Shown here: in pieces, positions 1 to 12,412 of the stretch
Layout: the number at the start of each line of letters is the position of its first letter
Numbering within the stretch: position 1 is the first letter of the stretch
DNA from: Ulva prolifera
Taxonomy: Eukaryota > Chlorophyta > Ulvophyceae > Ulvales > Ulvaceae
Assembly: GCA_023078555.1 (NCBI GenBank)
Contig: CM041204.1
Location: 1,708,923 to 1,772,922 of the forward strand
Direction: 5' to 3'
DNA length: 64,000 nt
Translations under genes and position numbers: made by a program
Notes under the pieces: generated by a model
Database searches by the model: none
What the model was told of the DNA's origin: nothing
What the model saw: only the letters and a program-made list of their open reading frames with translations

Positions 1-729
1 CCGCAGCTGCTGGACCGCTTTGGGCTCGCGGTGAATGTCGGCACCCTGATCGATACTGAGACGCGGCTCAAGATGGTGCTCGACCGCATGAAGTATGACG
101 CCAAGCCCGCCGAGCTGCTCGCGGAAGCGGTGCCCGAGATGGAGGACCTCACGGTGCGCCCCCACATCGCGCCCCCCCATGCAGTGCGGCATAGCACAGC
201 ACGGCCCAGCACGGCACAGCACATCATGACAGGCTGCCGCGATACAGCACAGGGAAGGGTGGTGGCTGTCCCACATCGAGAGCGGCACACATGCGTCACC
301 CAACACAGCACAGCACAGCACAGCACACCATACCACCGCACAGCACAGCACACCATACCACCGCACAGCACAGCACAGCACACCATACCACCGCACAGCA
401 CAGCACACCATACCACAGCACAGCACAGCACACCATAGCACAAAGCACAGCACAGCTGGAGAAGACATCGGCACACGCTGCGCACGTGATCCAAACCCTG
501 CCCTTCTGTGCTGCTGCGAATCCAGCTGCTGAGCCTGGGGGCCGTGCTGTGTGCAGGACAAGATCACCAAGGCGAAGGATCTGCTGCCCAAGGTGAAGTT
601 GTCACGGGACATCAAGATTAAGATCGCGACGGTGTGCTCGAACCTCAACATCGACGGCCTGCGGGGTGACCTCGTGGTGAATCGCGCCGCCCGTGCCCTC
701 GTCGCCTTCGAAGGCCGCACAGAGGTGCT

Positions 730-760
<31 letters not shown>

Positions 761-1360
761 TCTCCCTCCCCGTATCAGCCCCCTCTCTACATCTCCCCCC
801 TCCACATCCCCCATCTTCCCCTCCCCTATCTCGTGCCCTGTGCCTATTAGTGCCTTGTACTTGAGCTCAAGTGAGCGGCAAATGTCTGATACGAGCATGG
901 CCTGTCACTGGTCAGTCCATGGTTGCTCCGCCAACCATGCCATGCCATTCCATTATTACACAACGAGCCCAGCATGGCCTGCTGTGGCCGTCTTGCGGTG
1001 CAGACACTCTTTTCAGAGACGTTCCGCGATATCAGCCGCGCCTGTCTCGGCGCGCAGTGAAGCGCCGTCCCATGCGGTTCTGGCCGTTCCCGAGTGATCG
1101 CGCCCGACGCCGCTGCGCAGGTGACGGAGAAGGACGTGCGGCGGGTGCTCGGCGTGTGCCTGAACCACCGCCTGCGCAAGGACGTCATGGACGAGATCGA
1201 CTCCGGCATCAAGGTGCTGCTCGCGTGGCAGCGCGTAACCGACCCCAAGGCTGCTGAGCGCGCCCGCGTCGCCGAGGAGGCCGCCAAGAAGAAGGCAGAG
1301 GCCGCCGCCGCGGGCGCCGGGGAGAAGAAGGCCGGGTCGTGGAGCGGGCTGCCGATCTAA
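1..1360 (+). CDS. CHLI: Magnesium chelatase ATPase subunit I, C-terminal part (partial, 3 exons)
   Basis: ChlI is the AAA+ subunit that, with ChlD and ChlH, inserts magnesium into protoporphyrin IX in the chloroplast, the first committed step of chlorophyll synthesis. The exons read here are 1-153, 557-724 and 1121-1360 (stop 1358-1360), all joined in phase 0. The window opens inside the gene at PQLLDRFGLAVNVGTL. Next come NIDGLRGDLVVNRAARAL and VCLNHRLRKDVMDEIDSG of the C-terminal helical domain, then a Lys/Ala-rich tail ending GSWSGLPI. This layout and the tail match green-algal ChlI1. Both introns carry simple repeats: a CACAGCA tract in the first and a 28-base C run in the second. The 5' part, with the Walker motifs and transit peptide, lies outside the window. 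Donors are GTGCGC and GTGCTC. The family assignment is firm; whether it is the I1 or I2 paralogue is inferred from the tail only. Confidence 0.95.
298..456. repeat. CACAGCA/CACCATACCACCG microsatellite in CHLI intron 1
   Basis: Irregular tandem copies of CACAG and CACCATACCACCG fill most of the first CHLI intron (154-556). They create spurious His/Thr/Ala-rich open frames. No function is evident. Confidence 0.9.
730..757. repeat. Poly(C) tract, 28 C, in CHLI intron 2
   Basis: An uninterrupted C run begins five bases after the CHLI intron 2 donor at 725. Its complement is a G run able to form G-quadruplexes. Similar runs lie at 7098-7121, 12734-12776, 27659-27685, 38435-38461 and 60687-60716. 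Confidence 0.95.
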
Positions 1361-2823
1361 ATGCATGGCAAACATGCACTGACAATTCCGCACAGTGCCA
1401 TGGGGCAGGCTGCACTGCATGCTGCGCTCTGCGGTCGTTACAGGGGGTGTTGATCAACAGGTCGGCTGAGGCGGTGTGGCGTGTGTGGGCGATGCATGCG
1501 CCGTTGAGGTGGCTGCATGCATGAGCTGTGCGCGCTGGTTTGTGCTGTGCCAGCCTGGTCGCCTGCTGTGAGTGCGACCGTGCTAGGCCCTGCCGGGCAC
1601 GCCCACTGTGCTACCCGAGTGCATGAGCTGCGGTGAGCAACGGTCCTCGGCCGCTCAGCGCGGCCGGTGCGCGCGCATCTGCGGCACTGCCGCTCACCTT
1701 CTTCTGCAGAGGGTATTGCTAGAGGCGGTGAGGTTGCCTGCATGCGGCGGGCCTCCGGCTGCACGGTCGGCAGGTCCCAGTGGCAGTCGGCCCCCTCGTA
1801 AGCGCAAGCTCTCTCGAGGACGGCGCGGGGTGCCGTGGCGTGAGCGGCTGCGTACCTGCCGCACCAACAGGATCCATGCATGCTGTCGCGAGCTCGCAGC
1901 AGATTCCGGGCTGACCAGGCGTGCACGGCACATCACACTGTGCCTGTGCAGCGCAGCACAGTCTGCGTGCTATGTGCATGCTTTGTGTGTTGTCGGTGTG
2001 CAAGCGTGTGACCACAGGGGGCACCTGCCAGCCTGCGAGTGCGTTTACTTCTGAGTGTGTAACTGGCGAGAGGCGTTCGTGTAACAGCAGTGTCAGCCGC
2101 TGTTCTGAGGTTGTTTGGGTGTGTGCCCACATGACTTGTTGCCTGGCTGAGCATCAGGCAGGGCATGTTTGGGGTACCCAATGGCTGAACTTCACGGCTC
2201 TGTGGCATCATGACTCTGCCCCCAGAGTCTGCAGGCGTGGGCTGTCACCTGGTCTTGTAATTGGTTCTACATTGAGACATGCCTGTGCGCTCATTCTGCC
2301 CAGCCACGTCCGTGCCAGCAGTGGGAGACGCATAGTGCACATCATAAATTGCATCTTCATCAAAATGGCAATCATTGGAGTTGGCATCAATACAGCCATC
2401 TGAAATACCTTTTCGGTACTCTAATCATGCCGGTAATTATGGAATCGGTGATCTGCTTACCATAGTCATCCATACTGTCACGCGGCAGGGGGGAACCCTG
2501 ATCAACCTCACTGCCACTGCTATGGCAGACCACAACCGCTAGAATGCTGTGTGGTGTGTCCCGTCCTCAGGGCACCTCCGCGGCTGACCATGCCTGTCGT
2601 CCAACTGATCATCACGCTGCTCCGTCTGTCCGGCAACATCACACTGTTCGAACGTTCAAATAAAAATAAAAATAGCGAACCTCTCTAGGACAAGTGCATG
2701 CTCCGTAGAACAGATTCTTCTTCCTACGGGGAGCTCAGGTAAGCTAGCACCAGCTTAAGCTTCGGACTAGAAAGGAAGACTTGGACCGGGAAGAGAGGCT
2801 TGGACCGAACGGACACTGCACTG
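1361..2823. other. Intergenic, no gene recognised
   Basis: The sequence downstream of CHLI shows only scattered open frames that overlap on both strands and have no recognisable domain. Around 2400-2680 the base composition becomes A/T-rich. No RNA gene was recognised. Confidence 0.6.
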
Positions 2824-2925
2824 CAGCGTTGGGTAGCTTTGCAGCATTTCCAGATCTGCCACCCAAACATTAGACCTGAATATTTGGGATTGCTACATAT
2901 GATCATGCCCGACTACCCAATACTG
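2824..2925 (+). mobile_element. hAT-type miniature element, family 1 (102 bp)
   Basis: The copy starts CAGCGTTGGGT and ends ACCCAATACTG, so it has terminal inverted repeats. Its interior matches the copies at 26416-26517, 27370-27471 (inverted) and 41422-41531, including TTGCAGCATTTCCAG and TTAGACCTGAATATT. No clear target-site duplication remains here, unlike the copy at 27370. It is too short to encode a transposase. Confidence 0.85.
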
Positions 2926-3319
2926 CGGCGCCGACACCGGTCTCTCGGGCTGTGCCAGCCCCGACTCGAGTGGCCACTGACCATGCACGTGTGAAGCAGC
3001 TACGAGGGAGACAGTGGCGCTGGCGCTGCGTAGAAGTGCCCTGGTAGCCACCTGCACTACAGGCCATGTCACTCACACGCACCCGCGTGCATTACCTGCT
3101 GTTCACGCATGTACGTCATGCACATGGGTTCAGGGCACGCTTGTCTAGAGGGGAGCTCCCTCGCACTTAAGGAATTCCGTGTAATTACTATAGTAACATG
3201 CAGCGGTGTGCATGTCGGTATATATGCAGGACGGCACGGAGCCACGTGTGACGCGCACCGGTACCGCCGTGGGCGCCATGCATGCTCCTTACGGCGCCGC
3301 GCTCCCAGCAGCTGCGCAC
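2926..3319. other. Intergenic or unseen 3' exons of the minus-strand gene
   Basis: No kinase motif or other domain is visible on either strand. If the minus-strand gene at 3320-5849 continues past its last exon described here, its remaining exons would have to lie in this direction. Confidence 0.4.
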
Positions 3320-5849
3320 CGGCCTCCATCCTTGCCTGGATGTCTCCGGCGCTGAGCGTCCCACTGCCGTCGAGCGATTGCGAGCATCATCGCCACCGCA
3401 GCGAATGCCGCGAGCAGCATTCCCACTATCGCCGCAGCAGCCCGCGGCCGGGCATGCACATGCATACCATCCCACACGGCACCGCGTGCATACGCGCTCG
3501 CAATCGCAGGTCCCCCTTTGGGTGCGGAGTGTGGCAGCGCCGCCAGGCGCCTGGAGGAGGCCGGAGGTGAGCCCGGGGGGGCAGAGGGCTCGTAGCAGGA
3601 CCCTGCGACGGCCACGGCGCCTGTGGCCACCGGCCACACTGCCGGGCGGACGCTTGTCGGTGCTGAACCCATGGCTTCATCGCGACTGTGCTGCGGCAGG
3701 TCTGCCCTCAGCTCGGCGAGCCACGGGTCGCCTGGCTCCAGAAAGGGCTCCGCTGGGAGGTCCAGCTCATCTGCACATGCATCGTGTACATGCATGTGTG
3801 TACAAGCGCCAATTCATACGGGCAGCGCAAAAGACAGGATGTTTGTATTATGTTGCGGAGGATCCTCCGGAGACGGAGGAACGGAAGACCGGACTTGCGA
3901 TCATCAACTGTCTAGACCAGATCTGGTATGGCACTCTGAGACCGCAGCTACCACACGCAAACAGCAGGTACACATTCCGTACGAAGGGGTGCCGCTATAA
4001 ACATGCACATGCCACACATACAACAGCTGCGCACCAACGTTGTAATCGTAGTCAAACAGCGCATACAGCTCATCATACACCAGCGCATCATCCACGTAGA
4101 AGTATTCATCGCAAACCACGTCGACGCCCCTCTGCCTCACCACCACCGGCATCCGTGGCACGTCCGAGTTCGCTGGCGTGAGGTCAAACCCGTCAATCAC
4201 CAATCCGTCGTCCGCCGCGGCGGCCACCCAGGCGTCGCCGGGAACGCGGATTTTGCGGAAGATGGCAGCATGGAAGTGCACAAGGCCTCCGCTGCCGAGG
4301 TCAACGACGGCGGCGGCGGCGGTGATGTCGTGGAAGACGGCATGGGAGAAACGGGCAGAGGCCTCGAATTGGAGGTGGAAGGGCATCGTCTCGCAGTGTA
4401 CGTGTACGAACTCGCAGTCTGCGCTAAATACGGAGGGTTCAACGTACGTTACGCACACACCGCAACATCGCGGTGAGATGCGGATGAGTGAAGATTCACC
4501 CAGCTGGCGAGACGGTGATCACCGTCATGACCCCCCATGGCGCCATAGCATTAGTGCAGTTGTACACGCGGCCATGTTCCAGCCCAGGGCACAGATGTAA
4601 TGTACAGTTAATGTGAGTTTACTGAGCTCTCACTTGCCATATCCTGAAGAGGACATTGCCGACATTCGTGCGTCCATGCATTGAGAAGCTGGTACACGCG
4701 GCGTTGAGCAAGCAATCTGGTGTCAAAGGAACAGCAGCCACCGCTCTGGGTGGCTCTCCACAAGAAGTGCGGCCTCAGCCTACACAGCCATATGCCACGT
4801 GTTGACTCAAGCTCAGAGCCCGTGAAAAGCAGCACCTGAGGCTCGGAGACGAAAAGTTGCCAGGGCTGAACAGATGTAGAGTAACAGCCATTCATCATAC
4901 AGAGAGAGATTTACAAAAGAGTGATGAAAGAGATTCATCATCATGATACATGATCGCACCTTCCATCAGTGCCTTGGAGCCTCTGCTTGCCGCGAGCACC
5001 TGCGCCGGAGCACGGGCGTCGCCGTGGACCGTGACGTTGGTGAAAAACACCTCTGCGGCAGGCACTTCTGCGCGGATTTCCTCATTGCTCCGCGGCGCGT
5101 TCCACCCAAGCTCCAGCAGCACGACACTCAAGTTGGGGCCGGCGGCTGTGGGGGGCTGCAGGCGGAAGAGGAGGTTGTCGAGCCACTGGCGGCCACCCAG
5201 GAACTGCATCATGGAGTCGCCGATGGCCACAGCGCACTGCCGCGGCTTCAGGGGCACTGCGGTGTTTTTAGTCGCCGGTGGAGAGACGCAGTTGCCCTGG
5301 ACGTTGCAGAGTGTTTCCTGGTATGGCCGGGGTGTCAAGGCCAGTGTCTGCCTGGGCATGCATGACCATATGCATGATCATCGTGCACGAAAAAAGCACA
5401 TCACGAACAAGGTGAGGTGCGTTTGACAGCAGAGAGCGGCGAGAGCTGCCCTGTGGAAGGTGTTCATATGCTGTCAGACAGCTCCCAGTGGAATGGTTTG
5501 TAGGTTGGGCCAAGGCAGTTCCAATGTCGATAACAGCGCTGTCTGTCTGGCTGGCGCCAGACAGTCCTTCATGCATTTGATCAATTGCAATTTCAAGCAC
5601 GTGCAGTGCCGCAGCCTGGCAGCTAGCTGTGCCGCGACGCACTCGGATCGACCGTGTCGGGGCATCGACATACATCAGGTAGGCCGGCAAGCCATGCCGG
5701 GGGTCGTCTTCAACGTAGGGGGCCAGCGTGGGGGTGCGGTTGAGGGAGGAGAGGTCGAGGTGGCTGCGGATCTCGATGTCGCGCGCCCCTGTAGCCACGG
5801 CGGCCTGCAGCTCGGCCGCCGTGTGGACCACGGTCAGCCCCGCATCCAT
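3320..5849 (-). CDS. Membrane-anchored protein with beta-helix-like ectodomain, no kinase seen
   Basis: Four exons can be read on the minus strand: 5849-5643, 5296-4960, 4418-4035 and 3770-3320. They join in phase, with donors GTGCGT, GTGCGA, GTGCGC and GTGCGC. The predicted product begins MDAGLTVVHTAAELQAA and contains LKPRQCAVAIGDSMMQFLGG. It then has short strands such as VFFTNVTV and AVVDLGSGGLVHF, typical of right-handed parallel beta-helix (pectin-lyase-like) folds. The fourth exon holds a hydrophobic span, AAAAIVGMLLAAFAAVAMML, followed by basic residues, as expected of a single membrane anchor. It is a paralogue of the ectodomain of the gene at 39185-46319; exon 2 is 337 bases in both and the first three splice phases agree. 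No kinase domain is found to the left, down to CHLI. It may be a truncated gene or a kinase-less form. The signal peptide and 3' end were not located. The substrate or ligand is unknown. Confidence 0.7.
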
Positions 5850-6739
5850 TTAGATCTGCATGTACCAGATGTGCGCACGTCAACGCAGTGTGATTCTTTT
5901 CACATGCATGAATACTGTACTGACGCAAGGTGGCTTACTCCAGGGCCTGTGAAGAACTGCCAGGATCCTCGAATAGTTCACAATTCCTCGAATAGTTCAT
6001 AATTCGAGAATCGTGTTAGCGATTACTGCTGTGTTTTGTTGCGCATCATCGAGTCCTGCTGTTGCTGTTTCCTTGTGCTTGTACCCGTTTCAAGTAAGTT
6101 ATTGTCACATGTGCACCCTTCACGCATGAAATACATGCATGGCCATATATACATGACAGCCTGGGCACATCATGTCTTGCATCATACACAGACATGAGGC
6201 CCATTTAATTCAATACAGCCGCTCCCTGTCCATGTCCGAATGTATCATGGTGACCTTGTGATTGCTTGATGTGCAGGTGCCTTCCCTTCAAGCAATAAAA
6301 TGTTGTCTGTGCACGGGTACAGATAGCAAGCAAGCACAGGCATGCATCTAGGTATCTCTCCTCTACATCTGTACAGATGACTTCTCAGTGTGCATTAATA
6401 TTCAGTGTTGACAACCTGTTCACTGTTATGTATGAGTTCTCAGTACAAGCGTCAAAGGGAATTCCCTTCAAAGGTGTCAGGCTGGGGGTCATCCCCCCAG
6501 TGAAGAGGGGTTAGGCTCTCATATCCCCATGCATGTCCCTCAGCGAAGAGCCACCCTGCCCACACCCCCAGGTTACAGTGCTACTTGCCTCCGCCCGCTA
6601 CCGGCCTAAATTCGGGCCAGGGCGTCTGAAACACAATCCCAAAGTCAACATGGAAGCCGCCACACACTCGAGCTCACAGACACATGCACTTTAAAGTATA
6701 TCATTTTTTACACACACATGCACCCAATCTTGCTGTCCT
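5850..6739. other. Intergenic, no gene recognised
   Basis: The region is upstream of the minus-strand ectodomain gene and probably includes its 5' region. It is A/T-richer than the coding parts and has no domain-bearing frame on either strand. Confidence 0.6.
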
Positions 6740-7371
6740 TGTGTTACAAGGACAAAGCAAGCAGGGCAGGTGGCACCGCGAGCAACAACCAGAGGAACCC
6801 ACACCACCCACACCACGCAGAGAGCCACACGCAGCACACACCAACACACCCACGCAACGGGAGCAACGGCAGCACCCGCGCCGGCCACCGCCGCACCGCC
6901 ACACACCCACACAACCACATACATCCCCAAGCACACACAAGCAGCCCACCCCCTACCCTCAAGCACACCCCCACGCCCACCCCCACCCAAACCCCGCAAA
7001 TCAGCCAGGCGTAACAGCCCTGACAACACACGCAGCAGCCTTGACAAAACACTGCCCGCAGGCTGCCAAACAAAGAAAGAGCGAGACCCTGACAAAGCCC
7101 CCCCCCCCCCCCCCCCCCCCCTCCCCCAACACAACCCACCCCGCCCGGCCCCCGCACACCACCCGCAAACCCACACCGCAACCCCCAATGCCCAACCAGG
7201 CCCGCCCCAAATCCCCCGGTCGCGCCGCAGCGGCAGGCCACACGCAGACACATGGGTTAGACATGCCGCTGCAGCGGCGAAGCACGGCACGCCAGAGCCG
7301 CCAGTGTCCTTGTGCATGGTGGTACACATTGTGCTGTCAGCCTCTCCGGCTTTGTCATAGTAACACACATA
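6740..7371. mobile_element. Two opposed family B LINE 3' ends around a C-rich core
   Basis: The left edge reads TGTGTTACAAGGACAAAGC and the right edge CTTTGTCATAGTAACACACA. Both are versions of the family B 3' terminus, pointing outward. Between them lie CACACC-rich sequence and a 24-base C run (7098-7121). The arrangement mimics a miniature inverted-repeat element. Each single end also occurs alone elsewhere (23.9, 27.9, 36.2 and 60.4 kb), so two truncated LINE copies, or one inverted during integration, is the better reading. Confidence 0.7.
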
Positions 7372-7502
7372 CACTCCTTGGCATGCTAGCCCTGCACGAC
7401 TAGCACCGTTCTTTGTGACATTATTTGCACCGTGATCTGCATCATCTATGACAGTGCAATGATTATTAATCAGTATTGCCCAGTCACAAACTGGCAAGGC
7501 GC

Positions 7503-7532
7503 ATGCATGCATGTGCCGGCACATGCATGCAT
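7503..7532. repeat. Perfect 30-bp palindrome
   Basis: The arms are built from ATGCATGCATGTGCC and its exact complement, with no spacer. Similar ATGCATGC tracts are scattered through the window, so it may be simple-sequence in origin. Confidence 0.9.
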
Positions 7533-8582
7533 ACACAGCTGCCTTGATTCACTTTTCTTTATGAACTACTGAAGCACGTGTTTCAGCTGCAACCTGTGTG
7601 TGTGCATGTGTGTCACACACGTTGCCCCGTGGACTTTTCTTTAACACCAGGAGGTGATTGATGTTCATGATGTGACAGCAATATGAACATTCCTAGGAAG
7701 ACCTGGTCAAAGACAGCATAAGGATCTGTGAACTTTGTTTCCAGCCATGGTCACCATGCAGACAGGCCGTACCGCAGCCAGCACCACCACCGTCAGTATC
7801 GCACATGTGTTAGAAGGACAAATTCAGGGAGGCCGGCCATGTGTTACATGTGCCACTGATGCGCACACTGACCCCTTGATCCAGTCACACAGTGGATTGA
7901 ATCACAGACATTCTGATTTGCCTGTACCCTTTCACTGTTCTGTAACGTCATTGTAACAAAGGAGGAGTGGGCTCAAAGCAACACAGCACAAAACTGTCCT
8001 GTGTTTGTTTTGTCCGTTCACCCATCTGGACAGTGTGGCTATCATAGCCACATTTCCATGATAGAAACGGCAGTTCTGAAGTTGATGGATGCATGATCAT
8101 GATCAGGTTCAATTGACATGCTGCACATTAACTTCTGTGCCCCAGTGAAGATGATACGTACTTTGTAACTAGCAGATTGGGAAGAAGCCTTCACTAGGTT
8201 CCTGGGTTGTGTTTTGCGTTTGTCTCAGCTGACTTGCTCCTCTGTAACACTTGACAACCATCTGCTTCGGCAAGTGAGGTCGAGTCGCAAGAGAGCCTTG
8301 TGCTGAGCTTGTTCAAGCCCTTTTCCTTCTGAGATAGACACTTGCGGCTATGGTGTTGTGCCATACGCTTGCCCGTATGGGCCGGGCAGATGTGCAGCTG
8401 TGTACACGTGGATATAATATATAACTGATAATGTTGAGTGCCACGCAGCCTGCACGTATCTCGGCCCGAGATACACCGTATTAATAATAAAGCCGCATCG
8501 TCATGACGGCACCCACGGCGAACGCCTGGCGAGACAGAGGTAACAGCATGTATGACACACGAACGAGACAGAGGGAACTGGA
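7533..8582. other. Intergenic, no gene recognised
   Basis: A roughly 1 kb stretch between LINE B debris and the MULE element has no recognisable domain or RNA gene on either strand. Confidence 0.6.
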
Positions 8583-8590
8583 GACATATG

Positions 8591-8701
8591 CCCCCGTGTT
8601 ATTTTCCCCGACGGTTATACACCACGCCACCCTCGCTAGCTTGCAGTCTCAACAAAACTCAAAGCGAAAGCATCAGGGCCACCACAGAGACACACTAAAT
8701 C
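8591..8701. repeat. Left terminal inverted repeat of the MULE
   Basis: It is 111 bp long and pairs with 12413-12523. The outer edge abuts the duplicated target GACATATG at 8583-8590. A few mismatches separate the two arms. Confidence 0.92.
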
Positions 8702-9089
8702 GATTGTTGGTTATCAGTTAGGACATCGTGGCCTTCGCGGCGTGATTGCGACTCGGTGGCTGCGACTCAATGCAGATGTGGCATTGGACGACCGTTTATG
8801 GACAGCACTCCTCGAAACTCCGTCGTAACTTTGCACAGCTACGTTTTAACACATATCTGAGCTTTTCGTGATGTATCTGGGGCCCACACAACTCGACCTG
8901 TTGGGTCGGGTGCCTCGACCTGCCACAAGTTCACGTCAGATACTCAATTTGTTGAAAGCTTGTCCTGTCAACGCCAATAGACGATAGCACTGGTGCATCA
9001 ATCGTAGCGGGACAAATGGCATTTGTAAGGTGTGCTGAACATTGCTACAGACGATGGCCAGCCCACAGCACTTACACTCTTTAACACTT

Positions 9090-12000
9090 CTACATACTGG
9101 ACATAGAATTCTGTATCCCATTTGTCAGTAAATACACCATGTCGTCCATCTCGACGCCCTGAGATTCGATTGTATCGGCAGCATCGTCGGCTATGATGGG
9201 CTGAAGAGGTGGCCTTGCACAGCTCAACGGGGCCTCGCGCACTGCAGCTGCGTTCTCCTTCTCCAAAACTTTATCCACCCACTTTGCTGAACGCTCATCG
9301 AATGTACTAGCTGTCTTCTTTGTGTCTGCTTTGATCTTCCTGCTGGTCTTGACAAACTTGGCACCCGAAGTAGGTCGAACACAATGGTTAGCCTCGACTG
9401 CATTCGATGATGTTTGTGGTCTGCTGCGCTTTCCAGCACAGTCATCTCTTCTCTGCAAAGCAGTTTTATGCCTTGTCACCTGTGGAACGTAACTCTGCAC
9501 ACAGTGGCCTTCTCGTGCAGCAATGTGGCCTGTAGCTACCACACTAGACCTCCGCGAGTGATGAAGGGCTTGCTTGAGCTCGGCCAAAACTGTTGTGAAG
9601 CTGCCGTAAATCCTCCTGCGGAGGTGCGCAGGGAGGTCACGATCACTGAACTGTTCAATAATCTCCTGTGCACCAGCCATCAGCTCTGAACCTCTCCTGT
9701 CTTGCTCGATCTTAGAAGGCGTTCGCTTTTCAGTGATCACTGCAGCGCTACTGACAGCAATGCCTTCAGTGTCGCAAGCAGCAGTTCCTGATCCTGCAGC
9801 TGCTTTGCAAGGCGTTCTTTGGGACGGTGCACACGTAAGCACTTCACAATCTTTTGCCTTTTCACCAGCCTGTGGCGTTTGCATCATACTCAGCGCTCGC
9901 ACAAGTGGTGCGATTCCACCCTTGCCAAGGTGACAGTGTCCCATTGCTCCGAAGTTAGAACCAGCATGCTTGACGCACATGTTCAAGAATGCATCTGTGT
10001 TCTTCTGAGCGACTTCTGGAAACATAGTAGCGAGCGCCAACATGTGGTGGACACAGAAGAGCTGCTGGCGGCCTGCATCGCAACTACAGCAGTTGTGGTC
10101 CTCATCACAAGCAGTGAGCATGTACTGCTTGCCCTGCACAGTGACACGAGCACTTGTTGAGTTCGTATGCTCATGAGTCAGCTCCACAAGCGACGTCGTC
10201 TGCATGCAATGCAGCTCCAGAATCTTTTTTACATCTGTAGCTATCTCAAGCAGTGCTTCCTCACGTTTATGATTGCGAACCAAGCCTGCACACACATGGA
10301 CAGTGACATACTGCATTTGCAGCAGGTTGACCTGTTGTGGCACATGGCACTTCATGCGCACCAGCTGCGAGTAGTGCTCTGGAGTTGTAGTAGTTTGGCA
10401 TGATGGTCGAAAACAGGTGGAGAATGAGCTGGTCCACTCGGAACAGATGTTTTCGACCGGTGACTCGGTCTAGCACACTCTTGGCGGAAGAGTTGAAGCC
10501 TTCACATACTCCAGTGGTCCTTTGTGCGGCGAAGCAAGTGAATGTGCATACACTCACCACCCACTTTCCTGCATACTCGGGTGCTTTCAGGATGCAGGGC
10601 CTTTGGCATGCTACAGATGTCAGTGAAGCGGCAAACTTACTGAGTTTTGGCTGCCATTGCTTCTTGACGTACTGCACGGCTCCAGGCTGTGTTTCAGACC
10701 ACCTGCAAATACCTCTGAGCTGATCTAGAAGTAGCGCCTCACACAAGTGACACATCTTGAGGATGCGCCTACCTTGTGCACCATTCATCAAGCATCTTTG
10801 ATGCAAGCGCAAGCGTCTGCTCTTCAGTGTCGCAGGCTTTCATATACATGATGGCCACAAGTCCTTTCTCCATGGCGTGATAGGCTTCTGCTCTTTCTGC
10901 CGGCCTGCCCGATGTTTTGCCTTGCAATTGCTGCTGCAAAGCTGCTCGGACATGATAGAGACATAAGCCTTGTACAGCATACGGGAAGACAGAGCTGGCA
11001 GCTTTCTGATTAGCTGCTGAATCATCCGTCAGAATGGAGGCAGGCTGCAAATTGCTGCTTCCTTCTCCACCCTCGTTCAATGCTTGTTTGAAAACTTGAA
11101 GCACCTTCTCGAAACTTGCTGCGTCCTCATGCATCATAATGGCGAAACAGACAGGCAGCCCTTTGCCCCGCTCATCGACTGCAAGCATCACGAGCAAAGA
11201 AAACCCATATCTGTTGGTTCCAAAAGTGGTGTCCATCACAAGGACTCGACCAGGAACGAATTCCCTTGCCCATTTCATCATCTGATCATTTGCTAGGATA
11301 ATGAGGCAGTCCTGCTCATTGTTGATCACCGGCTCTGCAAGAAAAATCCTTGGCTCGGAGCTGCCGTCCTGTCCATACTGCAAGGAGTCAAATTCTCAGT
11401 GATGAAAGATTGGAGTGGGCGAGTGAGTTATTCTTTGGACAGGCTTACCCTGATGGTCACAGAAATGGCATCCTCGGGATTCTTTTTAAACATAGCTGTC
11501 GCTATCTGCCTGCGCAAATTTGCAAGGAACGTGTTGTCGATCGTAGCGTCCTTTACGAAGGGTGTCTGCACAAGTTGTGACATCAACGTGTGAGGCTCTG
11601 CAGAAGGTAGTCCGGCTTCGGTTGCAAGCCGTTGCAGGTTGCCTGCACATGCGGAATCTTTCCAGTCCCATACATCAGACAGCTTAACCACACCATGTGA
11701 TGTAGATCGCACTCTGCAGTATCAAAGGATTTGGTACTCCATCTGTGATTCTGGCAGCACAGAATGCTCTTGTTGCATCGCTGACCTTCAAAGGCTGGTG
11801 TGCACAGCCCTTTTCATTTGGATCACTACTGTGCTTCCCATGATTATGCAAGACGATATACAGATCATTGGGATGATTGCGAAACACCCGACAGTGCATG
11901 CTGTACCGGCAAGCACAACATGTGGCACCAGTGCCCCTAGCATCTTTCCCTACTCGAGTAGGACATTTTTTGCCAGATGCCTGGCCTGAGTTCGTAGCCA

Positions 12001-12373
12001 GTTTGGCAGCGTTTGCGCCAACCAGCCCCGCACTCTGCTTCAGTTTAGCTGATTTTTTCCCAGCACCCGAGAAATTGCAATTGAACATTTGATTCAATGT
12101 AATTTTTTTACTGGCCTGATCCTTCTCCTTATATAGCTTGCAACCTCCCCGTTTTTCCTCAGAGAGAACAAAATTCGCAGCCGTGTTGTTGACATCGTCA
12201 CAGCGAAGACAAGCAGCGACGGCACCCCTGCGCGAATCCAGGGTCCAAACTATTTGATCATAAGTTGCGGACTCATAAGGCTGAGGTTCGAGGCGCAAAT
12301 CGCGTACATCCCACGAGATGGACAGGTCCGGCAGTACATTCGAATTTGGAAGCGCCATGGCATCTAAACGCAT
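9090..12373 (-). CDS. MULE transposase with SWIM zinc finger (5 exons, about 998 aa)
   Basis: Exons on the minus strand are 12373-11713, 11642-11449, 11377-10773, 10702-10362 and 10285-9090. The four introns are 70-76 bp with GT-AG ends. The joined length is 2997 bases, exactly 999 codons including the stop, which supports the splicing. The start is the first ATG of the frame; an upstream TTG was rejected. The MULE catalytic triad is visible: Asp in VMDTTFGTN (about residue 334), Asp in ILTDDSAANQ (about 403) and Glu in TTGVCEGFNSS (about 554). A SWIM zinc finger with C-x-C and C-x-H near residues 667-680 follows. A basic, low-complexity C-terminal tail ends the protein. The N-terminal part contains CCACRYSMHCRVF and HNHGKHSSD, which look like a FLYWCH-type DNA-binding finger. 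The protein should bind the 111-bp ends and catalyse cut-and-paste transposition in the nucleus. Confidence 0.92.
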
Positions 12374-12412
12374 CTCGACTGAACGCAATGCCAACTGATT
12401 TGAAAAATGATG

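Noticed and set aside
6740-7371. Simple inverted-repeat DNA element (MITE)
   Set aside because: Each end also occurs alone elsewhere, and the 36210 copy has a 14-bp duplication typical of target-primed retroposition.
6684-7536. Proline/histidine-rich or glycine-rich proteins of up to 281 codons
   Set aside because: They are readings of CACACC-rich LINE 3' sequence and a C run on both strands, with no start or splice support.
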